Part shown: positions 1-7,352 of the stretch, in pieces
Layout of the letters: each line of letters starts with the position of its first letter
How positions within the stretch are numbered: position 1 is the stretch's first letter
Assembly: GCA_051418075.1 (NCBI GenBank)
Contig: JBPRGG010000131.1
Coordinates: 1-15,612 of the forward strand
Direction of reading: 5' to 3'
DNA from: JBPRGG01 sp051418075
GTDB lineage: Bacteria > Bacteroidota > Bacteroidia > Cytophagales > Cyclobacteriaceae
Length of the DNA stretch: 15,612 nt
Made by a program: the position numbers and the translations under genes
Notes under the pieces: model-generated
Databases searched by the model: none
What the model saw: only the letters and a program-made list of their open reading frames with translations
Told to the model about the DNA's origin: nothing

Positions 1-1
1 T

Positions 2-424
2 TTCTTCAACCATATTTACCTGCCAGCCAGTTTTTATAAACCCGGAAAAAACCTGGAGGTGATCCTAAACCACGAAAACGTGCATCAGCGGCAGTGGCAT
101 TCCCTGGACCGCTTGCTGATGGAGCTGTTCCTGGTCTACCAGTGGTTCAACCCGCTGGCCTGGCTGCTCAGGAAGGAAATGATCCTGGTGCATGAATACC
201 TGGCTGATCGTAACCTGAGCCGGGTGCAAGATCAAGTCGATTACCAGCAATCTTTATTAAAACATTTACTTGCCCGGACTACCTTGTCCCTGGGCAATAA
301 TTTCAGTGCGCACCTTAAAAAACGAATCAAGATGATGAACCGTTCGATGACCCCTGGCTGGCTTAAAGCCAAATATGTTTTTGCTCTACCCCTGGTGGCG
401 GTATTGCTTATTATATCCTCATAA
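2..424 (+). CDS. M56 (BlaR1-type) membrane metallopeptidase, 5'-partial, C-terminally short
   Basis: This is the 3' end of an integral-membrane zinc peptidase of the M56/BlaR1 family; the reading frame is open to the left edge, so the start lies outside the window. The zinc motif HENVH (His-Glu-x-x-His) lies near nt 68-82, followed by a downstream HEYLAD motif and a last hydrophobic segment (FALPLVAVLLI). The protein then stops. The neighbour downstream aligns without gaps over the whole visible length, about 83% identical by hand count, but continues for about 400 more residues into the periplasm. The missing tail is therefore real and not caused by the window edge. Family knowledge: M56 proteins are anti-repressor or sensor proteases, often paired with a BlaI-type repressor, which would be upstream and is not visible. 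The 18-bp gap to the next gene suggests co-transcription. Whether this copy is a functional short protease or a decaying duplicate cannot be told; the zinc motif is intact. Confidence 0.85.
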   Translation, partial: FFNHIYLPASFYKPGKNLEVILNHENVHQRQWHSLDRLLMELFLVYQWFNPLAWLLRKEMILVHEYLADRNLSRVQDQVDYQQSLLKHLLARTTLSLGNNFSAHLKKRIKMMNRSMTPGWLKAKYVFALPLVAVLLIISS

Positions 425-442
425 ACCTAAGTTATAGAACTT

Positions 443-2482
443 ATGAATCCAATTTTGAATAGTACCATAATCATAGCGGTTTTTTGCCTCTTTTACCTGT
501 TGTTACTGAAAAAAGATACTTTCTTTCAATGGAACCGGGTGTTTATCCTGGCCAGTTTAATCCTGGCCTCGGTCATACCCTGGCTTACCCTGGATTTATC
601 TCTCTGGATCCAAAATCCAGACACTTTAAATTTAGTACCAATGCAGGAAGTTATAAACCAGCAACCTTCTACAGTAGTGATTAATGCTGAACCGGCGTTC
701 AATTGGATAAATTTTTTTGTACAGGTCTACCTGGTGGGATTGTTGATCTTTATGCTTCGTTTATTACTGATTACCGGACAAATTATCGGAATCTATATAA
801 AAGGAAATAAAGTCAGATACGGTGGTTACAACCTGGTATTGGTAGACCAACCGGTCAATCCTTTTTCTTTTTTCAATCATATTTACCTGCCGGCCAGCTT
901 TTACCATAAAGGCAAAAATTTAGAAGTAATACTCAATCATGAAAATATCCATCAGCGTCAGAGGCATTCCATAGACAGGTTGTTGATGGAGTTGTTCCTG
1001 GTCTACCAATGGTTTAATCCGCTGGCCTGGCAGCTTAGAAAGGAAATGATCCTGGTGCATGAATACCTGGCAGACCATAACTTGAGCCGGGACCAGGATC
1101 AATACCATTACCAGCAATCTTTATTAAAACATTGGCTCTCCCGGTCTACATTATCACTGGGCAATAATTTAAATGCACACCTTAAAAAAAGAATCAAGAT
1201 GATGAATCGTTCATTAACTCCTGAATGGCAAAAAGTTAAATTCGTTTTAGCCCTTCCCCTTATAGTTCTTTTGCTTTTTACCTGTACCAGGCAGGAAATG
1301 GAAGTTTTCGATCAAATCCATCACAGTGCCTCTGAACCTGGTGTCATTCAGGGTAAAGTAGTGGATGCAAAAACGGGAAAACCCCTGCCAGGCACCAATG
1401 TCCTTCTAAAGGGAACCACAGTTGGGACGGTGGCTGACCTCCAGGGAAACTTTCAGTTGAAGGTGCCGGCTAACCAAAGAGAAATGGTGGTCAGTTTCAT
1501 AAATTATAATTCCCTGACTACAAAATTGAAACAGGGATATAATTATGTTACGCTCAAACTAACCAAAGATGAATATAAGGTGGATTGGGAAGCCAATTTT
1601 AGCAAAGTGCCGCTTGCTTCAAATAATGAAATTGAAAGACAACAGGTTATGAATGATACCAGGTTGATCAAGGGCATTGTTTATGCTCAGGAAGGCGGTA
1701 AACCTGTACCCGGGGCCAATATTATTTTGGCTGGTTCTTCCCGGGGAACTGTTTCCGATCGTGACGGTAGGTTTTCTATCCAGGTACCAGAAGGGCCTCA
1801 TAAACTAATTTTCCATCATATGCAACACCGTGAAATGGTAGTAGAGGTGGAGGGTGCTTTTGAGGATATTCAATTTATGAGTAATAATGTAGCCATAGGT
1901 TTCCCTGTGGATCCAGAGGAAGAAACTGTGGTGGAGGAAACCGTGGTGGAGGAAACCGTGGTGGAGGAGCGCTTATATGATGAACCAGCCATTAAGGTAA
2001 CCGGCTATGGTGAGAAAAAAGATATCAGCCAATCAAAACCAACCTTCAAAAGAGGAAATGTAGCAGAAATAGTGGTTGAACCTTCGCCTGAGGGCCGTGA
2101 GGCTAAATTTATGGTAAAAGATGGTGACCAATATAAAGAGGTCTCTGAACAGCAATTAGGTCAGCTTTATCCGGAATCAACTGAGGTGGTTGGTTATGGT
2201 CAAACCAACAGAACAGGAGATCCGCCATCAGATCCGGTCATCAAAGGTGAAAGTGAAGCAGGAGTTGAAATCCGAAGTACCACCGGGGAAATTGTACCCT
2301 TGTGTCTTATCAAAGAAGCGGGTGGTTATCGGGAAATTCAAAGAGAAGCATTGAAAAAGATCAAACCAGAAGCTATCAAATCTATTAGTGTATATAAATC
2401 AGGAGCCAATTTTTCAGAATTTCAGCAGCAATATGGCACCAAAGTGGAGAATGGAGTGGTGGTGATCAGTTTGAAGCAATGA
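443..2482 (+). CDS. M56 (BlaR1-type) metallopeptidase with two carboxypeptidase-like domains and TonB-plug-like tail
   Basis: A 679-residue membrane protease-sensor. Membrane segments are visible at about 5-22, 33-52, 88-112 and 264-281. The zinc-binding HENIH is at 166-170 and a second conserved motif HEYLAD at 206-211, on the cytoplasmic side by analogy with BlaR1. After the last TM come two carboxypeptidase-regulatory-like beta domains (about 302-373 and 408-475), each with a G-x-V and PxPG(T/A)N signature. Next is an acidic EETVV repeat (about 493-509), then VTGYG and VVGYG motifs like those at the N-terminus of SusC-type receptors, and a tail resembling the plug of TonB-dependent receptors (ISVYKSG ... 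YGTKVENGVVVISLK, about 648-678). Known in the family: Bacteroidota M56 proteins often carry such tails; their ligands are unknown. The ATG at 443 begins directly with the first TM. Inference: a signal-sensing protease acting on a repressor or membrane partner. Confidence 0.88.
   Translation: MNPILNSTIIIAVFCLFYLLLLKKDTFFQWNRVFILASLILASVIPWLTLDLSLWIQNPDTLNLVPMQEVINQQPSTVVINAEPAFNWINFFVQVYLVGLLIFMLRLLLITGQIIGIYIKGNKVRYGGYNLVLVDQPVNPFSFFNHIYLPASFYHKGKNLEVILNHENIHQRQRHSIDRLLMELFLVYQWFNPLAWQLRKEMILVHEYLADHNLSRDQDQYHYQQSLLKHWLSRSTLSLGNNLNAHLKKRIKMMNRSLTPEWQKVKFVLALPLIVLLLFTCTRQEMEVFDQIHHSASEPGVIQGKVVDAKTGKPLPGTNVLLKGTTVGTVADLQGNFQLKVPANQREMVVSFINYNSLTTKLKQGYNYVTLKLTKDEYKVDWEANFSKVPLASNNEIERQQVMNDTRLIKGIVYAQEGGKPVPGANIILAGSSRGTVSDRDGRFSIQVPEGPHKLIFHHMQHREMVVEVEGAFEDIQFMSNNVAIGFPVDPEEETVVEETVVEETVVEERLYDEPAIKVTGYGEKKDISQSKPTFKRGNVAEIVVEPSPEGREAKFMVKDGDQYKEVSEQQLGQLYPESTEVVGYGQTNRTGDPPSDPVIKGESEAGVEIRSTTGEIVPLCLIKEAGGYREIQREALKKIKPEAIKSISVYKSGANFSEFQQQYGTKVENGVVVISLKQ
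1919..1963 (+). repeat. three tandem 15-bp repeats coding EETVV
   Basis: Three in-frame copies of a 15-bp unit (consensus GAGGAAACCGTGGTG) lie at 1919-1933, 1934-1948 and 1949-1963, with a partial fourth unit (GAGGAG) after them. The first copy differs at two bases and the second and third are identical. They encode (Glu-Glu-Thr-Val-Val)x3 in the linker between the second carboxypeptidase-like domain and the plug-like tail. Near-identity at DNA level suggests recent slippage expansion, and copy number may vary between strains. Confidence 0.9.
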
Positions 2483-2693
2483 TATTTTTAATTCTATTAG
2501 TATTTCCAAAAATGATGTAATTATCCCCTGATCAAGATGCATAATAGTATTCCTGAATTTGTACTTGTATGGACTAGTTCAGTTTTTTTCTCTCTCTGAA
2601 AACGCCAGGGAATCTAAAAGATATTTAATTTTTTCAGTCTGATTCTATGTTATTTTTATAATTTAGAGGGAGATTATAAAGATTCATTTTACT

Positions 2694-4529
2694 ATGTATA
2701 CGTCTGCCTGTAAATCCATACTGACCAGGACTCTTTTATCAGTTTTATTGATCAGTAACTCCTGTTTTTTATTGCTTGGTCAATCTCAGACAAATCCCAG
2801 AGCGCAATGGTTTACAGATGCCCGGTTTGGCATGTTCATTCACTGGGGAGTATATAGTGGCGCTGAAGGGGTATGGAAAGGGGAAAAGCTTAGGGATGAT
2901 AATAACTATGCCGAATGGATATTTTATCGCAACCGGATTGAAAAAGATGAGTACCTTACCTTACTTGACCGGTTTGACTGGGATGCCATCGATCCGGAAC
3001 AATGGGTGATTCTGGCTAAAAGATCCGGCATGAAGTATGTTACCCTTACAGCCAAACATCATGATGGATTTGCTTTGTGGGACAGTAAAGTATCCTCCTA
3101 TGATATTGCCGACCATACCAATCCTTCCCGGGATATTGTAGCTGAACTGGCTGCTGCCTGCCGGAAGCATGGTCTAAAAATGGGGTTGTATTATTCTCAT
3201 TGGGTAGACTGGGAACATCAATATGGCTGGGATCATACCCGGGAGATCTATCCGATTACAATTGAGCAATATGATCAATATTGGCAGGAAAAGGTCATGC
3301 CTCAGATGCGGGAATTGCTCACCAATTATGGTGATATAGGCCTGATCTGGTTTGATATGTGGATCCATCATTCTGAATCAATAGTAAGTCAGGAACAATT
3401 ACTGCAACTGAAAAATCTGATCAGGGAGCTACAACCTGATGTACTGGTAAATTCCCGCCTGGGATTGTCGGTAGAAGAAGACAGCGATATTGATTTTCGC
3501 ACCCTGGGCGATAACCAACTGGGCAGTGAAAAGCTGGATTATCCCTGGCAATCTCCCGGAACGGTAGCCCATTCCTGGGGTTTTCATCAACTGGATACAG
3601 AATGGAAATCTACCACCTCCCTACTTCAGGCCCTGATTGGTAATGTAAGTCTCAATGGCAATTATATGCTGAATATCGGTCCCCGGTCTGATGGTTCTAT
3701 ACCTTACGAAATTTCCCAGAGGATGCTGGAAATGGGGCAGTGGCTAGAGGTGAATGGAGAAGCCATTTACCAGAGTGGAGCATTTGACTTACCCAAGGAT
3801 CAGCACGATTGGGGTAAAATGACTTATCAGGAAACCAAAAATGGTTTGCACAAAATATATTTACATGTCTATCATTGGCCATTCAATCAGAATTTACCGG
3901 TGACAGGGCTCAGAACACCGCCACAAAATGCCTATATATTAAGTGATAAAATGCAGCAACCTCTGAAAGTTGTGCATAACCAGGTTTTCACCAGTATTTC
4001 TCTGCCTGCTCTTCAACCAGATCATTATATTCCAGTCATTGTGCTGGAATACGAAAAAAAGCCTGAAATTGAAAAGGAATTAGCAGCCATGACTGTAAGT
4101 GGGGGATTTTCATTAACCCCGGATAATCCTGTTTCAACCCTGGGTGAAATGATGCCAGTGGAAAAACAAAGAAGGGGATCCATACCGGCCCATATTGAGG
4201 TTACCAATGATTATCAGGCCTCCTGGAAAATCTATATTGATCAAGCCGGAGATTATCAGGTGGATGCCTCTTATGCTTTCCAGGGAAAGGAGCCAACTGG
4301 CCAAATCACCATAAAGACGGTGGGTCAGGCTATTCAACAAAAATTCATTCCCACAGGATTGACAGTAGCAGAGCCCAATAGGGAATGGCATATTGATAAT
4401 TTCAAGGCTCATGATTTAGGCACTATTAGTTTTCCCCGAGCCGGAATCTATGAAGTTGTTATGGATGTGGAAACCAGGCAACGATCCCCGGTTAAATTTC
4501 AGTGGTTGTGGTTGCAGCGTAGTGAATAA
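2694..4529 (+). CDS. secreted GH29-type alpha-L-fucosidase
   Basis: A 611-residue glycoside hydrolase of family GH29, which removes terminal alpha-L-fucose with retention. Residues 1-30 form a signal peptide (Lys/Arg then hydrophobic SVLLI...FLLLG), so it is exported. Family motifs run in order: WFxDARFGMFIHWG (39-52), the substrate pocket KHHDGFALWDS (121-131), GLYYSHWVDW (164-173), the nucleophile strand LIWFDMW with Asp221 as probable nucleophile, and GNYMLNIGP (322-330). The catalytic barrel and beta region reach to about 455; a further beta-rich domain (about 460-611) may bind carbohydrate. The acid/base glutamate is not obvious (see findings). The start is the first ATG giving a complete signal peptide; no strong Shine-Dalgarno is seen. 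The 211-bp leader (2483-2693) separates it from the M56 pair and holds no recognisable promoter I would defend. No SusC/D genes are adjacent, so it is not in an obvious polysaccharide-use locus here. Confidence 0.9.
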   Translation: MYTSACKSILTRTLLSVLLISNSCFLLLGQSQTNPRAQWFTDARFGMFIHWGVYSGAEGVWKGEKLRDDNNYAEWIFYRNRIEKDEYLTLLDRFDWDAIDPEQWVILAKRSGMKYVTLTAKHHDGFALWDSKVSSYDIADHTNPSRDIVAELAAACRKHGLKMGLYYSHWVDWEHQYGWDHTREIYPITIEQYDQYWQEKVMPQMRELLTNYGDIGLIWFDMWIHHSESIVSQEQLLQLKNLIRELQPDVLVNSRLGLSVEEDSDIDFRTLGDNQLGSEKLDYPWQSPGTVAHSWGFHQLDTEWKSTTSLLQALIGNVSLNGNYMLNIGPRSDGSIPYEISQRMLEMGQWLEVNGEAIYQSGAFDLPKDQHDWGKMTYQETKNGLHKIYLHVYHWPFNQNLPVTGLRTPPQNAYILSDKMQQPLKVVHNQVFTSISLPALQPDHYIPVIVLEYEKKPEIEKELAAMTVSGGFSLTPDNPVSTLGEMMPVEKQRRGSIPAHIEVTNDYQASWKIYIDQAGDYQVDASYAFQGKEPTGQITIKTVGQAIQQKFIPTGLTVAEPNREWHIDNFKAHDLGTISFPRAGIYEVVMDVETRQRSPVKFQWLWLQRSE

Positions 4530-4546
4530 GATTAGTTAGTAGTCAA

Positions 4547-4567
4547 ACTATGACTCTAAGTCATAGT
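4547..4567. terminator. hairpin in convergent gap, possible bidirectional terminator
   Basis: A perfect 9-bp inverted repeat, ACTATGACT / AGTCATAGT, with a 3-base loop CTA. It sits in the 80-bp gap between the 3' ends of the fucosidase (+) and the histidine kinase (-), where a shared terminator is expected. There is no clear T-run on either side and the stem is A+T-rich, so intrinsic termination would be weak. The structure is certain; the function is inferred. Confidence 0.5.
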
Positions 4568-4609
4568 ATGGCTATTGAATATGGAATGTAAACCAGCCCC
4601 AACGGCCAA

Positions 4610-5896
4610 TCAATAACCTAATCCCTTCAACTCAATTTCAAAAGAAGTAATCCCATCCCCATTGGTGGCCAATGTATACCCAAACCCATGTCTGGATAGG
4701 ATCTCCCGGCACAAGGTGAGTCCGATGCCCTGGCCATTGGCTTTGGTGGTGAAAAAGGGGGTGAAGATCTGCTTCTGCACTTCCTGGGTCAGTGGCTGGC
4801 CGTTATTACTGATAATCAGCCTGGCTGGTTGGTTAGTAAACCTTACCTGAATAAATCCTTGCTCCTCTATGGCTTCAGCTGCATTGGTCAGAATATTAAT
4901 GATCACTTGTTCCATTTGCAATTGATCACAGGGAATCCTAAACGGCTGATCCGTTAAATCTACCTGCCAGTCTATTTTTTTAGTTTCAAATCTGGCTTTT
5001 AAAAGTATGGTAGTTTGACGGATTAGAGGCAGGATATCTATCAATTGTTTCTCCGGAGGGGGTAATTTTACTACCTCAACCAGCCTTTGCATAAACCGGG
5101 TCAGATTCTGGTTACGATCCCGGCAAATCCGAAAAGTTGGGGCAAATCGATCCTGATGATTATCCAGGTATGTATCCAGCACTGAATTAACCGGGCCCAG
5201 GGTATTGTTTACTTCATGCCCCATCATCCGGATCACCTTTTCATAAGATTGCTTTTCCAACTGGTAGATCTCTTCCGAGAATTCTTCAAAAAGTACAAAC
5301 CGGGTTTCAAATCCCCGGTTCATGAACCGACCACTGTAAACCCGGAAGATCTGGCGGGCACTTTGCCTGATCACAATCCATTGTTCCTGATCATAATACA
5401 GGATCCGGACCAGTTCAGCCGAAAGGTCCGCCTTCCTGCAGCCCTTTAACTCACTCTCTTTTTTATTCAGCAGGTTTTCTGCCGCCGGATTCACTGCTTT
5501 GATAGCATCATCATAATCAAACAGTACTATTCCGGTAGGGGAGGTATTGATAATACTGGCCAGCAGAAAGTTCATTTCCGAGGTGGAGATCCGTTCCTGC
5601 CTTAAACGCTGTATCATGGCATTGTATACCTCTACCAGCTGATCAAATTCCGGTTGCCCTGTTTTTTTTAGTTGAATGCCGAAATCACTGCTTTTGATAT
5701 TTTCAATCCCGGTGGAGATCAGCTGGAATGGCTGCATTAATTTATGTATCCACCACCAGCCCAGAGCAAAAGACAATAGCAAGAAAACTTCCATGGCAAT
5801 CAGCCAGGCCGGAGGTACCTGCTGCCACCAGATAAAGGCAAGCACCACCAGATGTAGTCCTGCCAGGTAAATGATAAACTTGGTTTGGATCTTCAT
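4610..5896 (-). CDS. NtrY-like sensor histidine kinase with PAS domain
   Basis: A 428-residue membrane histidine kinase, the presumed phosphodonor of the adjacent NtrC-type regulator. Two membrane segments (about 7-24 and 31-50) are separated by only about six residues, so there is essentially no periplasmic sensor domain. A HAMP-like linker (51-105) and a PAS-like domain (107-210, with NTSPTGIVLFD) follow. The phosphoacceptor is His227 in GHEVNN. The ATPase domain shows the N-box (NILTNAAEA, Asn334 and Asn338), a G1 region reading ISNNG (361-366) where DxG is more usual, and G2 GQGIGL (388-393). The ATG overlaps the stop of the response-regulator gene as ATGA, so the two are translationally coupled. 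It is the last gene of the cluster. The signal is unknown; the short loop points to intramembrane, cytoplasmic (PAS) or partner-protein sensing. Confidence 0.92.
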   Translation of the reverse strand: MKIQTKFIIYLAGLHLVVLAFIWWQQVPPAWLIAMEVFLLLSFALGWWWIHKLMQPFQLISTGIENIKSSDFGIQLKKTGQPEFDQLVEVYNAMIQRLRQERISTSEMNFLLASIINTSPTGIVLFDYDDAIKAVNPAAENLLNKKESELKGCRKADLSAELVRILYYDQEQWIVIRQSARQIFRVYSGRFMNRGFETRFVLFEEFSEEIYQLEKQSYEKVIRMMGHEVNNTLGPVNSVLDTYLDNHQDRFAPTFRICRDRNQNLTRFMQRLVEVVKLPPPEKQLIDILPLIRQTTILLKARFETKKIDWQVDLTDQPFRIPCDQLQMEQVIINILTNAAEAIEEQGFIQVRFTNQPARLIISNNGQPLTQEVQKQIFTPFFTTKANGQGIGLTLCREILSRHGFGYTLATNGDGITSFEIELKGLGY

Positions 5897-7275
5897 TTTT
5901 CCTCACGATAAGGTCCCAGGTGATATTTTTCCAGCCGGCGATAAAGTTGTCCCCGTTGAATGCCCAATGAACGAGCAACCTGGGACATGTTATCCGGATA
6001 TTGAGCCAGGGCATTTTCGATCATCGTTTTTTCCATCTGTTCCAGGGTCATTTGGCCGGGAGCCGGAACTTCTGATTGATGTATTGCCCCCTGGTCAGGC
6101 CCGGAAATGACCTTCTGATCGGTGAAATCTTTCAGATCAAGCTCAGGTCCGGAGGCCAGCAATGATGCCCTTTCCACCTTGTTTTTCAACTCCCGGATGT
6201 TTCCCGGCCAGCTCTGCAGTTGCAACCAATGTAGCGCTTTGGAACTGATCCTTACTGGCTGGTCCGGTTTCAGACTTTTCATTTGATTCAAAAAATGGTT
6301 AGCCAGCAGAGGGATATCTTCCTGACGCTCCCTCAGGGGTGGAACGGTTAGACTGATCAGGTTGATACGATAAAAAAGGTCCTCCCGGAAAGTTTTTTCC
6401 TTTACCATATCCTCCAGCTTTTTATTGCTGGCACAGATCACCCGGAAATCTGAATGTTTGGTTTGACTTGAACCCACCGGTTCAAATTTTTTCTCCTGTA
6501 ATACTCGTAAAAGTTTTACCTGGGAAGCCAGGTCCAATTCTCCGATTTCATCCAGAAAAATGGTCCCCTGGTGGGCCAGTTGGAAACGTCCGGTCCGGTC
6601 AGTCCTGGCATCGGTGAAGGCACCTTTTTTGTGGCCAAACATTTCAGATTCAAATAAGCTGGTGGTAATCGCGCCCAGGTTCACTTTCACCAGTTCATGA
6701 GCTTTACGGCCACTGTTTTGATGTAAAGCATCGGCGATTAATTCTTTACCGGTACCGCTTTCGCCATAGATCAAAACCGGAGCCTCGGTAGGTGCAATTC
6801 GTCCGATAGTCTGCAGCAACTTCAGCAAGGCCGGGTCCTGACCTGCAATATTGGAAAAATCATATTTTTGATCCAGCTCTTCCCGGCTGGTCTGTACGGC
6901 TTCCGGTTTATTTAGTTGCAGGGCCAGCTTCACTGCAGCTAATAGCTGTTTATTATCCCATGGTTTGGTGATAAAATCAGCTGCCCCCAACCGCATCCCC
7001 TTCACAGCCAATTCAATGGAACCCCAACCGGTGATCAGGATCACCGGGATCAGGGGCCAACGATCCTTCACTTCCTGAAGTAATTCAAGCCCTTCCTCTC
7101 CGGTGGTGGCAGGGGAATAATTCAGGTCCATGATCATTAATTTGACCGGATGATGGTGCAATGCATGCAGCGCAGCTCCTTGCCGGTCAGCAGTGAGGGT
7201 TTGATGGCCTGCATTTTCCAGTAAAAAAGAAAGTGAAGACCTTACTGCAATATCATCATCTATGATCAGGATCAT
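5893..7275 (-). CDS. sigma-54-dependent response regulator, NtrC family
   Basis: A 460-residue regulator with the standard three-part layout. The receiver domain (1-120) has acidic residues Asp6-Asp8, phospho-acceptor Asp50, Thr82 and Lys104. The AAA+ sigma-54 activation domain (about 141-370) has Walker A GESGTGKE (171-178), Walker B with Asp242-Glu243 in IFLDEIGEL, and arginine-finger region FREDLFYR. The sigma-54 contact loop reads GAFTDA (218-223) instead of GAFTGA. The C-terminal Fis-type helix-turn-helix (about 407-452, MSQVARSLGIQ) binds DNA. When phosphorylated it should oligomerise and open sigma-54 promoters by ATP hydrolysis. Its gene lies 77 bp after the last permease and overlaps the kinase gene by 4 bp. 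The likely target is the tandem palindrome upstream of the adaptor gene at the head of this cluster, which would make the circuit self-regulated (inference). Confidence 0.95.
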   Translation of the reverse strand: MILIIDDDIAVRSSLSFLLENAGHQTLTADRQGAALHALHHHPVKLMIMDLNYSPATTGEEGLELLQEVKDRWPLIPVILITGWGSIELAVKGMRLGAADFITKPWDNKQLLAAVKLALQLNKPEAVQTSREELDQKYDFSNIAGQDPALLKLLQTIGRIAPTEAPVLIYGESGTGKELIADALHQNSGRKAHELVKVNLGAITTSLFESEMFGHKKGAFTDARTDRTGRFQLAHQGTIFLDEIGELDLASQVKLLRVLQEKKFEPVGSSQTKHSDFRVICASNKKLEDMVKEKTFREDLFYRINLISLTVPPLRERQEDIPLLANHFLNQMKSLKPDQPVRISSKALHWLQLQSWPGNIRELKNKVERASLLASGPELDLKDFTDQKVISGPDQGAIHQSEVPAPGQMTLEQMEKTMIENALAQYPDNMSQVARSLGIQRGQLYRRLEKYHLGPYREEK

Positions 7276-7299
7276 ACCAGTTTGTTTGTTAGGTTAAAA

Positions 7300-7323
7300 T
7301 TAATTCGCCTGAACAGGAATTAA
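7300..7323. other. inverted repeat between last permease and response-regulator gene
   Basis: Arms TTAATTC (7300-7306) and GAATTAA (7317-7323) flank an inner CCTG-AA-CAG(G) that can pair alternatively. Read on the - strand, the arm is followed by TTTT, so it could act as a weak terminator or attenuator after the permease genes and reduce expression of the regulator and kinase. It could equally be an operator. The pairing is seen; the function is a guess. Confidence 0.4.
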
Positions 7324-7352
7324 AAATAACCGGTCAATTAAATACTGAAAAA

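Noticed and set aside
53..61. GTG at 59 preceded by GGAG as the start of the first M56 gene
   Set aside because: The frame is open to the left edge, and the residues encoded upstream (FFNHIYLPASFY...) match the downstream paralogue, so the gene continues beyond the window; the GGAG is part of coding sequence.
2483..2693. Promoter or terminator in the gap between the second M56 gene and the fucosidase
   Set aside because: There is a pyrimidine tract and TTCAG...CTGAA arms, and a TAATTTAG-like box, but none matches a consensus well enough to support a call.
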